64,000 nt of DNA from CANLBN01 sp034111645 (GTDB lineage Bacteria > Pseudomonadota > Gammaproteobacteria > Pseudomonadales > Cellvibrionaceae). Positions 28,236-36,548 of the stretch are shown one piece after another. The DNA is taken from the NCBI GenBank assembly GCA_034111645.1, contig JAWUWW010000020.1, positions 6,912 to 70,911 on the forward strand. The letters are read 5' to 3'. The position numbers and the translations under genes are program-made. The notes below the pieces were generated by a model. That model saw only the letters and a program-made list of their open reading frames with translations. It had not been told where the DNA came from and did no database searches. Each line of letters starts with the position of its first letter. Position 1 is the stretch's first letter.

Positions 28236-28680
28236 TGCTTAAATCACTTCGATAGATAGTTTATAAATGGATTAATCAAACAAATAAAACGAGCTCTTGC
28301 AGAATTCGCCAACAAAAAATGACAAGATAACACGAAGCATTATGCATCAACATAGCTCGCATATATTTAGCAATTTTTTTCGGCGATTATTGTATCCTGA
28401 TAATAACGCTACCAAATAGTCTAATCGAGAATCAATCGACTTAATCTGCCTCTTACCCAGTACCTTTTCGCATAGCCATCTGATTATGATCTCTATCGAC
28501 AAATGATATTTTTGTATCTGTTTATAGATAATTTAAGAACATAAATATCTTCTAATTATCAGCGATTTAGCTATTAAAAAAGCATTATAGCGCATGAAAA
28601 ACAGAGGTTTTTACCGTATGATGTGCATCATTATTATAACACCCCAACATTTACAACTCATATTAGTTCAGGATTAATTG
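28236..28680. other. Divergent intergenic region mpl / pfp
   Basis: This 445-base AT-rich region has no protein-like frame on either strand. It should hold the mpl promoter (minus strand) and the phosphofructokinase promoter (plus strand; see 28610-28640). Nothing else was recognised. Confidence 0.5.
28610..28640 (+). promoter_or_regulatory. Putative promoter with operator-like palindrome before pfp
   Basis: A possible -35 box TTTACC (28610-28615) and -10 box TATAAC (28635-28640) are separated by 19 bases. Between them is the perfect inverted repeat ATGATG-TG-CATCAT (28618-28631), placed where a repressor would block RNA polymerase. The spacing is a little long and the -35 is weak, so the assignment is tentative. 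The start codon of the phosphofructokinase gene is 41 bases downstream of the -10 box. Confidence 0.4.
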
Positions 28681-29946
28681 ATGGCCAAGAAAAATGCTTT
28701 TTATGCGCAATCCGGTGGCGTTACAGCCGTTATTAACGCCTCCGCATGCGGAATCATTGAAACTGCTCGCCTCCATAAAAAACACATTGGGAAAGTTTAC
28801 GCTGGTCATAACGGTATTATTGGCGCGCTTCGCGAAGAGCTCATTGATACTAGCAAAGAAAGCGCAAAAACAATTACCGGGCTTAAACATACCCCCTCAG
28901 GTGCATTTGGCTCATGTCGTTATAAGCTTAAGGGGCTCGAAGAAAATCGAGCGGAATACGAGCGTTTAATCGACGTCTTTAAAGCCCATAATATTGGCTA
29001 TTTTTTCTATAACGGAGGTGGCGACTCCGCAGATACCTGCTTGAAGATATCTCAGCTTGCAGAAACTATGGGTTATCCAATTCAAGCCATCCATGTACCT
29101 AAGACCGTTGATAATGATCTTCCATTTACGGATAACTCACCTGGCTTTGGCTCTGTTGCAAAATATGTTGCCATATCCACCAAAGAAGCTGCTCTTGATA
29201 TTGCCTCCATGTGTGAGACTTCTACAAAAGTATTTATTCTTGAAGTAATGGGACGTCATGCGGGCTGGATTGCTGGCGCTAGTGGATTAGCCGCCGAAAA
29301 AGACGGCGATGCACCGCATATCATTTTGTTTCCTGAGATTGCTTTTAACAAGGTAAAATTTATAAAACGTGTACAGCAAACCGTTAAAAAACATGGTTAC
29401 TGCGTTATTGTGGCTTCTGAAGGCACGCAATATAAAGATGGCACTTTTCTCGCTGACTCCGGTAGTACCGATGCCTTTGGCCATAAACAACTTGGTGGCG
29501 TCGCACCTACACTGGCGACGATGGTAAAACAAGAACTTGGCTATAAGTATCACTGGGCGGTTGCCGACTACCTTCAAAGATCTGCCCGTCATATCGCCTC
29601 AAAAACTGATGTCGAACAAGCTTATGCCGTTGGTAAAGCTGCGGTAGAAATGGCTATTGCCGGCAAAAATGCAGTCATGCCAGCTATAATTCGTGGCAAA
29701 GGTAGCCGCTATAGCTGGAAAATTGTTGAAGCACCACTCGATCAAATAGCAAATGTAGAAAAAATGATGCCACGTAACTTTATTTCAGCCGATGGTTTTG
29801 GAATCACTCCTTTGGCTCGCGAATATTTTGAACCCTTGATACAAGGAGAAGACTATCCGCCTTATGGAAAAAACGGCTTACCTCAATACGTAAGCCTAAA
29901 AGAAGTCTTTGCCGACAAAAAAATTAAGAAAAAATTTAACGTTTAA
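28681..29946 (+). CDS. Pyrophosphate-dependent 6-phosphofructokinase
   Basis: This enzyme phosphorylates fructose 6-phosphate, probably with pyrophosphate rather than ATP, reversibly. The 421-residue protein carries QSGGVTAVINASACGII at 10-26, GGGDSADT at 112-119, PKTVDNDLPFT at 140-150 and MGRHAGWIAG at 190-199. The lysine in PKTVDND (K141) is the residue that marks PPi-using enzymes; ATP-using ones have PGTIDND. I chose ATG 28681, preceded by AGGA at a good distance, over the TTG one codon earlier. Inorganic pyrophosphatase follows 269 bases downstream after a terminator, so both main users of PPi are neighbours. Confidence 0.92.
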   Translation: MAKKNAFYAQSGGVTAVINASACGIIETARLHKKHIGKVYAGHNGIIGALREELIDTSKESAKTITGLKHTPSGAFGSCRYKLKGLEENRAEYERLIDVFKAHNIGYFFYNGGGDSADTCLKISQLAETMGYPIQAIHVPKTVDNDLPFTDNSPGFGSVAKYVAISTKEAALDIASMCETSTKVFILEVMGRHAGWIAGASGLAAEKDGDAPHIILFPEIAFNKVKFIKRVQQTVKKHGYCVIVASEGTQYKDGTFLADSGSTDAFGHKQLGGVAPTLATMVKQELGYKYHWAVADYLQRSARHIASKTDVEQAYAVGKAAVEMAIAGKNAVMPAIIRGKGSRYSWKIVEAPLDQIANVEKMMPRNFISADGFGITPLAREYFEPLIQGEDYPPYGKNGLPQYVSLKEVFADKKIKKKFNV

Positions 29947-30004
29947 GATAGCGTTCAATATAAATCCAAGGCCACTTAAAAATTAGCCACCTAAACTATA
30001 ACCT

Positions 30005-30031
30005 AGCCATAGCCAGCAACTATGGCTTTTT
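30005..30031 (+). terminator. Rho-independent terminator after pfp
   Basis: A perfect 8-base-pair stem AGCCATAG / CTATGGCT (30005-30012 and 30020-30027) with a 7-base loop is followed by a run of five T (30027-30031). It lies 59 bases after the phosphofructokinase stop and separates this gene from ppa. Confidence 0.8.
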
Positions 30032-30215
30032 CAGATAGGCCTTCGCTTTCAATTCAAGCTTATAATATTGTCAAATCATTACGCCATAAGCCACCAATCT
30101 GTAATGAACATTCGTTTAAACAGCTAACTTTAAGCTCTCAAATTGACTCCAACTTATGTTAGAATTCGCGACTTTGTAAAACCACCATAAATCCTACTAA
30201 AGCGAAGAGTTGATT

Positions 30216-30749
30216 ATGAGCTTGAATGACGTTCCTGCAGGCAAAAACCTGCCCGATGAAATTAACGTTATCATCGAAATTTCACTAAATGGCAACCCCG
30301 TAAAATATGAAGTCGATAAAGACACCGGTGCTTTATTTGTAGATCGTTTTTTGGGAACCTCTATGCACTACCCCTGTAATTATGGCTATGTTAATAATAC
30401 ATTGTGCGGTGACGGTGATCCTGTCGATGTAATGGTAATGAGTCGCTTTGGCCTAGTCGAGGGTTCAGTTATCAAATGTCGCCCAATTGGCGTATTAAGA
30501 ATGTCAGATGAATCTGGCGAAGATGCTAAAATATTAGCTGTACCTATCGAAAAAATAAGCCAGATGAATAAAAGTGTTACATGTCTAGCGGATGTTCCTG
30601 AAATACTCTTAAAACGTATCGCTCACTTTTTTGAGCACTACAAAGATTTAGAAGAGGGAAAATGGGTCAAGATAGATGGCTGGGAAGACGTTGATGCCGC
30701 CAAAAAAGAGATCTTAGCGTCAGTAGAAAACTACAAAAACCAAGCATAA
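30216..30749 (+). CDS. ppa: Inorganic pyrophosphatase
   Basis: A family I soluble pyrophosphatase that hydrolyses PPi and drives biosynthetic reactions. The 177-residue protein is close to E. coli Ppa in sequence and length. It contains MSLNDVPAGK, YPCNYGYVNNT at 52-62, the metal-binding aspartates in GDGDPVDVMV (D66, D68, D71) and SGEDAKILAVP at 100-110. ATG 30216 is chosen because it aligns with the E. coli start and is preceded by gaagag; a TTG six bases earlier is less likely. A strong terminator follows 20 bases after the stop. Confidence 0.97.
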   Translation: MSLNDVPAGKNLPDEINVIIEISLNGNPVKYEVDKDTGALFVDRFLGTSMHYPCNYGYVNNTLCGDGDPVDVMVMSRFGLVEGSVIKCRPIGVLRMSDESGEDAKILAVPIEKISQMNKSVTCLADVPEILLKRIAHFFEHYKDLEEGKWVKIDGWEDVDAAKKEILASVENYKNQA

Positions 30750-30769
30750 ATTTACTACCACGAATTAAC

Positions 30770-30800
30770 AAAAAGCCTCGACAATTGTTGGGGCTTTTTT
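30770..30800 (+). terminator. Rho-independent terminator after ppa
   Basis: A long hairpin of about 15 base pairs (AAAAAGCC ... GGCTTTTT with the CGACAATTGTTG centre, including G-T pairs) ends in six T. It starts about 20 bases after the ppa stop. The A-rich left arm means it may also terminate transcription from the opposite strand. Confidence 0.85.
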
Positions 30801-30910
30801 ATACAAAGCGTTTTTTCTAAAATATGTTTTCTAAATCGATCTTACTCTTAAAAACTCTACTCTGTAAAATCTGTAAGCTTAAGCGCATTTTAAAGATCGT
30901 CAAAGCAAAT

Positions 30911-31729
30911 CTACATAAAAGGATTATGTCGGGCTAACTTTATATGACTTATATCGACATCTATCTCTTTAACAGGATGCCGTTCTTCTTCTTTTAATAA
31001 ATTACCACCTACTTCAGACAAAGATAAGTCATCAGTATCTATATTTAAGGGTTCGATATGTTCTCTTTCTGATTCTTTGATTAAATTACCACCTACATCA
31101 TCAGCTAAAGATAAATCGTCAGTATCTATATTCAAGGGCTCTACATGCGCTCTCTCCGATTCTTTTAGGAGAATTTCACCTACATCGGCAAGATCCCACT
31201 CTAAGCTATCGAGATCAATACTTGCAGGCAAGGGCGCTAGTCGCTCACTATCATTTATAATATTACCCTCTTGAGGAGAAAGTGATATGTGTGCAGTATC
31301 AACTGGTGTTGGCGTGACTTGCTTTTTGCTGTCTATTAAATCACTTCCGGCTGGTGCTATAGTAAAATCTGTTGCTGCTACAACCTTAGCTGCAGAGTTT
31401 TGAGAACTATCAGATGCTGCAACAGAAGCTACCGATTTAGGATCACGGCTATTCGAAGCAACATTATTAATCGCTGTTTTATTGATAGATGGCTTTGCAG
31501 CATTATCTATTATTGAGGTAACGATACCCACTTGATTGAGAACAGCCTGATACTTTTTTGCTTGCACCAAAGGTATATTTGCCTTTAGTGGCACAGGCTT
31601 ACCCGTAAACATGCGCTCTATACGTGCATCATCAACTTTAAATAATTGCGCTAATTTTTTTTTAACATCGACCAGATTTTTACCTAGTACGATATCACCT
31701 CGAAATATCACAGAATAATTATCTGACAT
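30911..31729 (-). CDS. Unknown protein with conserved N-terminal domain and tandem acidic repeats
   Basis: A 272-residue soluble protein without a signal peptide. Residues 1-75 form a small alpha/beta domain (YSVIFRGDIVLGKNL, LAQLFKVDDARIERMF, YQAVLNQVGIVTSII) that I recall as the N-terminal part of several Pseudomonas and Cellvibrio proteins of unknown function. Residues 76-165 are Ala/Ser-rich linker. The C-terminal third holds about three imperfect repeats of 26-29 residues built on LLKESERxHxEPLNIDTDDLSL and GGNLxKExER. ATG 31729 is favoured over TTG 31735 by an AAGAG ribosome-binding site. It stands alone, convergent with ppa. Function unknown; the repeats suggest a binding platform. Confidence 0.75.
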   Translation of the reverse strand: MSDNYSVIFRGDIVLGKNLVDVKKKLAQLFKVDDARIERMFTGKPVPLKANIPLVQAKKYQAVLNQVGIVTSIIDNAAKPSINKTAINNVASNSRDPKSVASVAASDSSQNSAAKVVAATDFTIAPAGSDLIDSKKQVTPTPVDTAHISLSPQEGNIINDSERLAPLPASIDLDSLEWDLADVGEILLKESERAHVEPLNIDTDDLSLADDVGGNLIKESEREHIEPLNIDTDDLSLSEVGGNLLKEEERHPVKEIDVDISHIKLARHNPFM

Positions 31730-31800
31730 AAGCAACTCTTCTATTCATATTTTAATAGGGCAATGAGCATAGAACTTTGTGACCCTAAATATCAGCTGAT

Positions 31801-32625
31801 CTAACTCTCAATATTATGATTCATCTCTAGCGAAGGCATAGTAACGTGTGCCGAACCAACGACCTTTGCTGGCACTCCTGCAACGGTCACATAAGGCGCC
31901 ACATCGCTAAGCACTAAACTACCAGAGCCTACTTTCGCACCGACTCCAACCGTAATATCGCCTATTAATTTTGCGCCCGCACTTAACAAAACACCGCGTC
32001 CTATTTTAGGATGACGATTACATTTGGTAGAGCCTGAACCTCCCAGAGTAACGTCATGTAAAATAGACACATCATCTGCAACTACAGATGTCTCACCAAT
32101 CACAATACCCGTTGCATGATCCAACATAATACCCGAACCCATCTTAGCCGCAGGATGAATATCAACATCAAATAATCGAGCGATTCTATGCTGCAAGTAT
32201 AGCGCTAACATTTTTCTATCCTTGCGCCATAGCCAATGTGCAATGCGATAAGACTGCAAAGCGTGAAAACCCTTGTAATAGAGCAATGGAATAATGTACT
32301 CATTGCAAGCGGCATCACGATGATAGTGCGCTAGCAAGTCATTTAACATTTGCTGAATAAGTTCAGGCTCATCATTAAAAGCTTCGTGAAAAACAGATTG
32401 GCATGACATCGCTGATAAGGTGTTGCTCGCTAAGCGGCTTGCTAGGTAATAACTGATCGCATCGCTAAAGTTTTTGTGACTAATAACATTGCAATGAAAA
32501 AAATTCGACATAACAGGCTGCGCCAGACAAGCCTTATTAGCCTCTTCAAGAATGGACTGCCAAATTTTAGCCTGAATAAGCTCAAAGCTGCGAATGTCAC
32601 TCACTGATGGTTGAGCGCTACTCAT
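31801..32625 (-). CDS. cysE: Serine O-acetyltransferase
   Basis: CysE acetylates L-serine with acetyl-CoA, the first step of cysteine synthesis. The 274-residue protein has the N-terminal helical domain (to about 150) and a left-handed beta-helix with hexapeptide repeats. DIHPAAKMGSGIMLDHATGIVIGET holds the catalytic Asp/His region and GDITVGVGAKVGSGSLVLSDV the later repeats. I chose ATG 32625 over the in-frame ATG 32640 because its A overlaps the stop of the upstream carboxypeptidase gene (ATGA), a typical coupling, and because a purine-rich site lies before it. The length fits the long enterobacterial form. Confidence 0.94.
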   Translation of the reverse strand: MSSAQPSVSDIRSFELIQAKIWQSILEEANKACLAQPVMSNFFHCNVISHKNFSDAISYYLASRLASNTLSAMSCQSVFHEAFNDEPELIQQMLNDLLAHYHRDAACNEYIIPLLYYKGFHALQSYRIAHWLWRKDRKMLALYLQHRIARLFDVDIHPAAKMGSGIMLDHATGIVIGETSVVADDVSILHDVTLGGSGSTKCNRHPKIGRGVLLSAGAKLIGDITVGVGAKVGSGSLVLSDVAPYVTVAGVPAKVVGSAHVTMPSLEMNHNIES

Positions 32626-33395
32626 ATTTTTTCTCTGCATTCGGACAACTTAACATTTGCTGCCATTGGGTTAATCGAGTCTTTTATAAACTGTTCATAG
32701 AGTGCATCAATAGAAGACAATATGATTGTTTTATCTATGATATCTGATTCATTTAAATGCTTTTGCAAAAGCTCTAAAGACCATATTGTTTGGTATTGCT
32801 TAGCAACTGGCAAGTAACTTAAGTGCCACGGCTCTGGCTTAATGCCATTATTATCTTCAGTGTATGGAAGCATAAAAGCAGGCGAGTCGGCTTCGCTTAG
32901 AAACTCTTTAAGCCACTGCGACATTGGCGCAAAAGGCCCATTACCTATGTACTCATTGGCTACAAGTTGTGGGCAATAGTTATCGGGCACTGACGCTCTA
33001 TCGTAGACATCAACATCAGTACCCCAGTGATGCCTTGAAGTCCCTGGGAGCGCAGACCAGCGCATAATTCGTTTAATCTTATCTAATGACGATAATGACG
33101 CTACATCTGAGATACATCCATCATCATCTAAAACCGGGCGCTCACCGCACATTTTGGCATTCCAAATATATTGTTGCCTATCGAAACTTCTGAATCCGCT
33201 CGCCAAGGCTAAATCGAAACCTGCTTTTCGGGCTGCATCGACTAACTGTTGCCATGGCTCGAGCACGTCTTTATGCAAGCCTATATTATCGACATAAGTG
33301 ATGTGATCATCGGTAAGGCCAAAGCTAGCTTGTTGCTGTTTATTAACGCATTTTTTATTAGTAAGCATAACTTCATGTGTGACATTTGCTGTCAT
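32622..33395 (-). CDS. VanY/LdcB-like D,D- or L,D-carboxypeptidase (M15B)
   Basis: A zinc peptidase of the M15B (LAS) family, probably trimming peptidoglycan peptides. The 257-residue protein shows ALASGFRSFDRQQYIW at 63-78, the zinc motif SRHHWGTDVDVYD (S120, H122, G125, D129) and the second half EPWHLSY with E188 and H191. No signal peptide can be seen at the annotated start, so it may act on recycled muropeptides in the cytoplasm or start differently. It overlaps cysE by four bases, so the two are probably translated in coupled fashion, although no functional link is obvious. Confidence 0.88.
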   Translation of the reverse strand: MTANVTHEVMLTNKKCVNKQQQASFGLTDDHITYVDNIGLHKDVLEPWQQLVDAARKAGFDLALASGFRSFDRQQYIWNAKMCGERPVLDDDGCISDVASLSSLDKIKRIMRWSALPGTSRHHWGTDVDVYDRASVPDNYCPQLVANEYIGNGPFAPMSQWLKEFLSEADSPAFMLPYTEDNNGIKPEPWHLSYLPVAKQYQTIWSLELLQKHLNESDIIDKTIILSSIDALYEQFIKDSINPMAANVKLSECREKI

Positions 33396-33562
33396 TCATA
33401 CGCACCCAAATTTAGCAGAATTAAGCGACAGACGAAGTTGTAACAAAACTAACACTTCCTCCGTACACATCAAAAATGTATAGTTAGCCTATATATACTT
33501 TAGTATCAGTTTACAGAAAACCGAAGTATAAAAAAATAACAATAATAATTTGAGGTCATTAG

Positions 33563-33841
33563 ATGAATAAAGACCACAGCAATTTGATAACATTAAAAAA
33601 TCTCGGATCAGCTACAGTAAATATCTTACATGCCGTGGGGATTAATAGCTATGATGACCTTAAAAAGGCTGGGCCTGTAGACGTTTATTTGCGCATACAA
33701 AAACGCAATATAAATGTCTCTAAAGTGATGCTCTATGCCTTGCAAGGCGCTCTATTAGACGTCCATTGGAACGAGCTAAAACCAGAGCTTAAACAACAAC
33801 TTCTTAATGATGTTAGCGAAGCCACTTCTCACAGCCACTAA
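33563..33841 (+). CDS. TfoX C-terminal domain protein
   Basis: A 92-residue stand-alone version of the TfoX C-terminal domain, a helix-hairpin-helix-like fold: LKNLGSATVNILHAVGINSYDDLKKAGPVDVYLRI matches the LxNLGPxxxxxLxxxGIxTxxdL pattern. In Proteobacteria the full-length TfoX/Sxy protein controls competence genes; stand-alone C domains have unknown roles. It has no N-terminal TfoX domain nearby. It is transcribed alone between the carboxypeptidase gene (divergent) and htpX. Confidence 0.82.
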   Translation: MNKDHSNLITLKNLGSATVNILHAVGINSYDDLKKAGPVDVYLRIQKRNINVSKVMLYALQGALLDVHWNELKPELKQQLLNDVSEATSHSH

Positions 33842-34033
33842 ACCGCCGAACAAACACACTTCATTCGTCATATTTGTACAACCGTCTTGCTATAAATCTT
33901 ACCAAAGAAATATATTATTATATTTACCTTGATTCTCATAAGCGCTATTGAATTTTGCCATCTTGCACAAATGATATGTTTCATTATCATTTACTAATTA
34001 CTAATTCATCTTCACTTTTATTATGAGGTCATT

Positions 34034-34927
34034 ATGTTGCGCATTGGTTTGTTTTTATTGACTAATTTGGCCGTTATTGCAGTCGCTAGTATCACCCTGC
34101 AACTACTAGGGGTTCAGCACTATTTACAGGGCTCCCAACTCAATTTAACTAGCTTATTAATCTTCTGCGCGGTTTTTGGTTTTGCAGGCTCAATAATCTC
34201 TCTATTTATTTCTAAATGGATGGCGAAACGCTCAACAGGCGTAAAAATAATTACTACAGCCAAAACACCAGATGAACGCTGGTTGGTCGAAACCACTCGA
34301 GAGCTTGCCGAAAAAGCAGGCATTGGAATGCCAGAGGTTGGCATCTTTCCAGCGCCAGAATCAAATGCTTTTGCAACTGGCTGGAACAGAAACAATGCAC
34401 TCGTTGCCGTTAGCGAGGGCTTACTTCAGAGATTTAAACGAGATGAAGTAAAAGCTGTACTAGCCCACGAGATAGGGCATGTGGCCAATGGTGACATGAT
34501 TACTTTGAGTTTGATCCAAGGAGTTGTAAATACTTTTGTGATGTTTTTTGCACGTATCATTGGCTATACGGTAGACAAAGTTATATTTAAAAATGAACGC
34601 GGCCATGGCATTGGTTTTTATATTGCTACTTTTGTTGCAGAAATGATTTTGGGAGTTTTGGCGAGTATTATCGTTATGAAGTTTTCGCGTTACCGTGAAT
34701 TTAGGGCAGATGTTGCTGGCGCTACATTTGCTGATCGCAGCTCTATGATTAATGCACTTATGCGCCTAAACTCTGAACAAAAAGCAAAAATGCCAAGCTC
34801 AATGCCCGATACGATGGCCGCTTTTGGTATCAGCAGCGGCTTCAGCAAGCAGAGTCTAGGCAAACTATTTTCTAGCCATCCACCACTAGAAGATCGCATC
34901 CGCGCGTTAAAACAAAATATCACCTAA
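34034..34927 (+). CDS. htpX: Membrane zinc metalloprotease HtpX
   Basis: HtpX degrades misfolded membrane proteins as part of envelope quality control. The 297-residue protein has two N-terminal membrane segments (about 4-26 and 38-60), the zinc motif H145-E146-I-G-H149 in VLAHEIGHVANGDM, two further membrane segments around 155-215 and the third zinc ligand in RYREFRADVAGA (E at about 222). C-terminal HPPLEDRIRAL is conserved. Heat-shock control is common in relatives, but I saw no convincing sigma-32 box upstream. The Rieske gene follows after six bases. Confidence 0.96.
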   Translation: MLRIGLFLLTNLAVIAVASITLQLLGVQHYLQGSQLNLTSLLIFCAVFGFAGSIISLFISKWMAKRSTGVKIITTAKTPDERWLVETTRELAEKAGIGMPEVGIFPAPESNAFATGWNRNNALVAVSEGLLQRFKRDEVKAVLAHEIGHVANGDMITLSLIQGVVNTFVMFFARIIGYTVDKVIFKNERGHGIGFYIATFVAEMILGVLASIIVMKFSRYREFRADVAGATFADRSSMINALMRLNSEQKAKMPSSMPDTMAAFGISSGFSKQSLGKLFSSHPPLEDRIRALKQNIT

Positions 34928-34933
34928 TCGATA

Positions 34934-35269
34934 ATGATAAAAAATGTTAACACCGATCTTTGCCATATTAACGACATTCCAGAACAAGGATGTAAGGAAT
35001 TCAAACGTGGGGCAGATAGCTTCTTTGCAGTAAAAAGTGCAGGAGCAATAAGCGTTTATCACAATATTTGCCCACATTTAGGATTACCCTTACATTGGCA
35101 GCGAGATCAGTTTCTCAATCACGATAAGTCATTAATTTTATGCTCGACTCATGGAGCGTTGTTCGAAATAGAATCTGGCTTATGTATTGCTGGCCCCTGT
35201 CAAAACCAATCTTTAAAAATGGCCGACTTTTATATTAAAAATGAGCATATTTATATTAACGAAAAATAA
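34934..35269 (+). CDS. Small Rieske [2Fe-2S] protein
   Basis: A 111-residue ferredoxin-like Rieske protein. The cluster ligands are C46 and H48 in NICPHLGLPLHW and C70 and H73 in LILCSTHGALF. It has no signal peptide or membrane segment. The related family in Pseudomonas-like bacteria is a NirD-like or stand-alone Rieske protein of unknown partner. Its start is 6 bases after the htpX stop, so it shares that transcript. Redox role inferred; the electron donor and acceptor are unknown. Confidence 0.88.
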   Translation: MIKNVNTDLCHINDIPEQGCKEFKRGADSFFAVKSAGAISVYHNICPHLGLPLHWQRDQFLNHDKSLILCSTHGALFEIESGLCIAGPCQNQSLKMADFYIKNEHIYINEK

Positions 35270-35564
35270 TCACATTAACGGTATAGAAAATTTTTGAAAT
35301 CAATCGAAGCGTCATTTGCTAAACTTTAATGGTGTTCCGAAGGAGCATTTGAATTTTTTTGAAAGAGCCTAAGTGGCATTTAGACAACACATAACCAAAA
35401 CAACAATTAATCTACTTATGACAAAAGGTTAAACAAGAAATTGGCTAGTTGTTCGGGGCAGCCCCTAGTTATTTATACTTTAGACAGACATAGAATTATT
35501 AAAAACATATATTTGTGACTATATGTTAGGTGGATGAGTCTATGCTATTAAGATAAAAGATTAA
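35270..35564. other. Convergent intergenic region, Rieske / ATP-grasp
   Basis: These 295 bases lie between convergent genes. I see short imperfect inverted repeats (for example gttccgaaggagcatttgaa near 35333) but no clear terminator and no protein-like frame. Confidence 0.4.
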
Positions 35565-36548
35565 TTAAGCAATGTATTTAGCAGCAGGATAGCTGAGAAC
35601 ATCATTAGCCTCAGCATCTAATAACTTGTTAGCAAAGTAATTGGCAACCTGTTCAGAAACACCATAGTTTTGCTTATCGAATGTCTTAGTACCTGGGCCA
35701 TCATTCACCTCTAGCACCACAATCTGTCGTTGACCAGAATTGTCCTTATATGTCATCAAATCAACACCTGCCACCTCGAGTTCTAACGCATGTGTAGCAT
35801 TTAGCGCTAGGCTTTCCATTTCTGAGTTCATGGAAATAAACTTAGCAATACCGCCCGCCGCAATGTTGGATACATTCATAGGAGAAGTCGCACTTACATG
35901 AATAGCATCAGAAATTACACTGTCACCCAACACAAAAACACGGTAATGGCTAATAGGTCGAGATGGGTCGCCAATAAACTCTTGAATTAAAATGCCTTTA
36001 CCATCCGCATTCTGAGCATTGAGTTCCTTAACAATAACCCCAACTTGACCTAGAGAATAAGCAAACTTTACACCAGTGCCTTGAGTACCATAATCTGCTT
36101 TAACCACATAGGGGGGTTCACCTAGTCGCTCCGTCAGATAATCCAATGACTTCATCATAGCACCCCCATGAAGAGCAACACTGCGTGGAACAGGAACTCC
36201 GGCAGCCCGCAATTTTTCTGTCAACGCAATTTTACTATCGGCAATTTCTGTGCTGTAGGTTGAGTTGAGAACAGTAACACCTTGATCCTCGAATAGACGT
36301 AAGTACTCACGCCCTAAATTAGCCGAGCCCCAACACCATAGCAACGCGCCTTGGTAGTCTGAAGGTCTATAAGTACGTCCGCTGTAATTCAACACCTGCA
36401 ACCCCTGCTCATAACTGATAACACACTGGTCAGCCCCATCTTTAAAATAGGGAACAGCATCAATTTCATGGCCGGTTTTCTTTAAAGCATAAAGCACATT
36501 AAGCGCTGTTTCATTGGATAAGTTTTCAGCCAGAAAGAGAATCTTCAT
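35565..36548 (-). CDS. RimK-like ATP-grasp ligase
   Basis: A 327-residue ATP-grasp enzyme. The N-terminal pre-ATP-grasp domain is about 1-95. Then come DSKIALTEKLRAAGVPVPRS at 104-123, the nucleotide lysine K150 and glycine-rich loop in VVKADYGTQGTGVKF, the hinge EFIGDPSRPISHYRVFVLG, and the metal ligands D263, E280 and N282 in VLEVNDGPG. RimK-like enzymes join an amino acid or a similar group to a carboxylate on a protein, peptide or small molecule. The partner here is unknown. The surroundings (decayed DNA and an MFS exporter 870 bases away) suggest an accessory biosynthetic or modification role rather than ribosomal S6 modification; this is inference. Confidence 0.83.
   Translation of the reverse strand: MKILFLAENLSNETALNVLYALKKTGHEIDAVPYFKDGADQCVISYEQGLQVLNYSGRTYRPSDYQGALLWCWGSANLGREYLRLFEDQGVTVLNSTYSTEIADSKIALTEKLRAAGVPVPRSVALHGGAMMKSLDYLTERLGEPPYVVKADYGTQGTGVKFAYSLGQVGVIVKELNAQNADGKGILIQEFIGDPSRPISHYRVFVLGDSVISDAIHVSATSPMNVSNIAAGGIAKFISMNSEMESLALNATHALELEVAGVDLMTYKDNSGQRQIVVLEVNDGPGTKTFDKQNYGVSEQVANYFANKLLDAEANDVLSYPAAKYIA

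Noticed and set aside
33950..34033. Possible heat-shock promoter before htpX
   Set aside because: No sequence close to the sigma-32 consensus was found.
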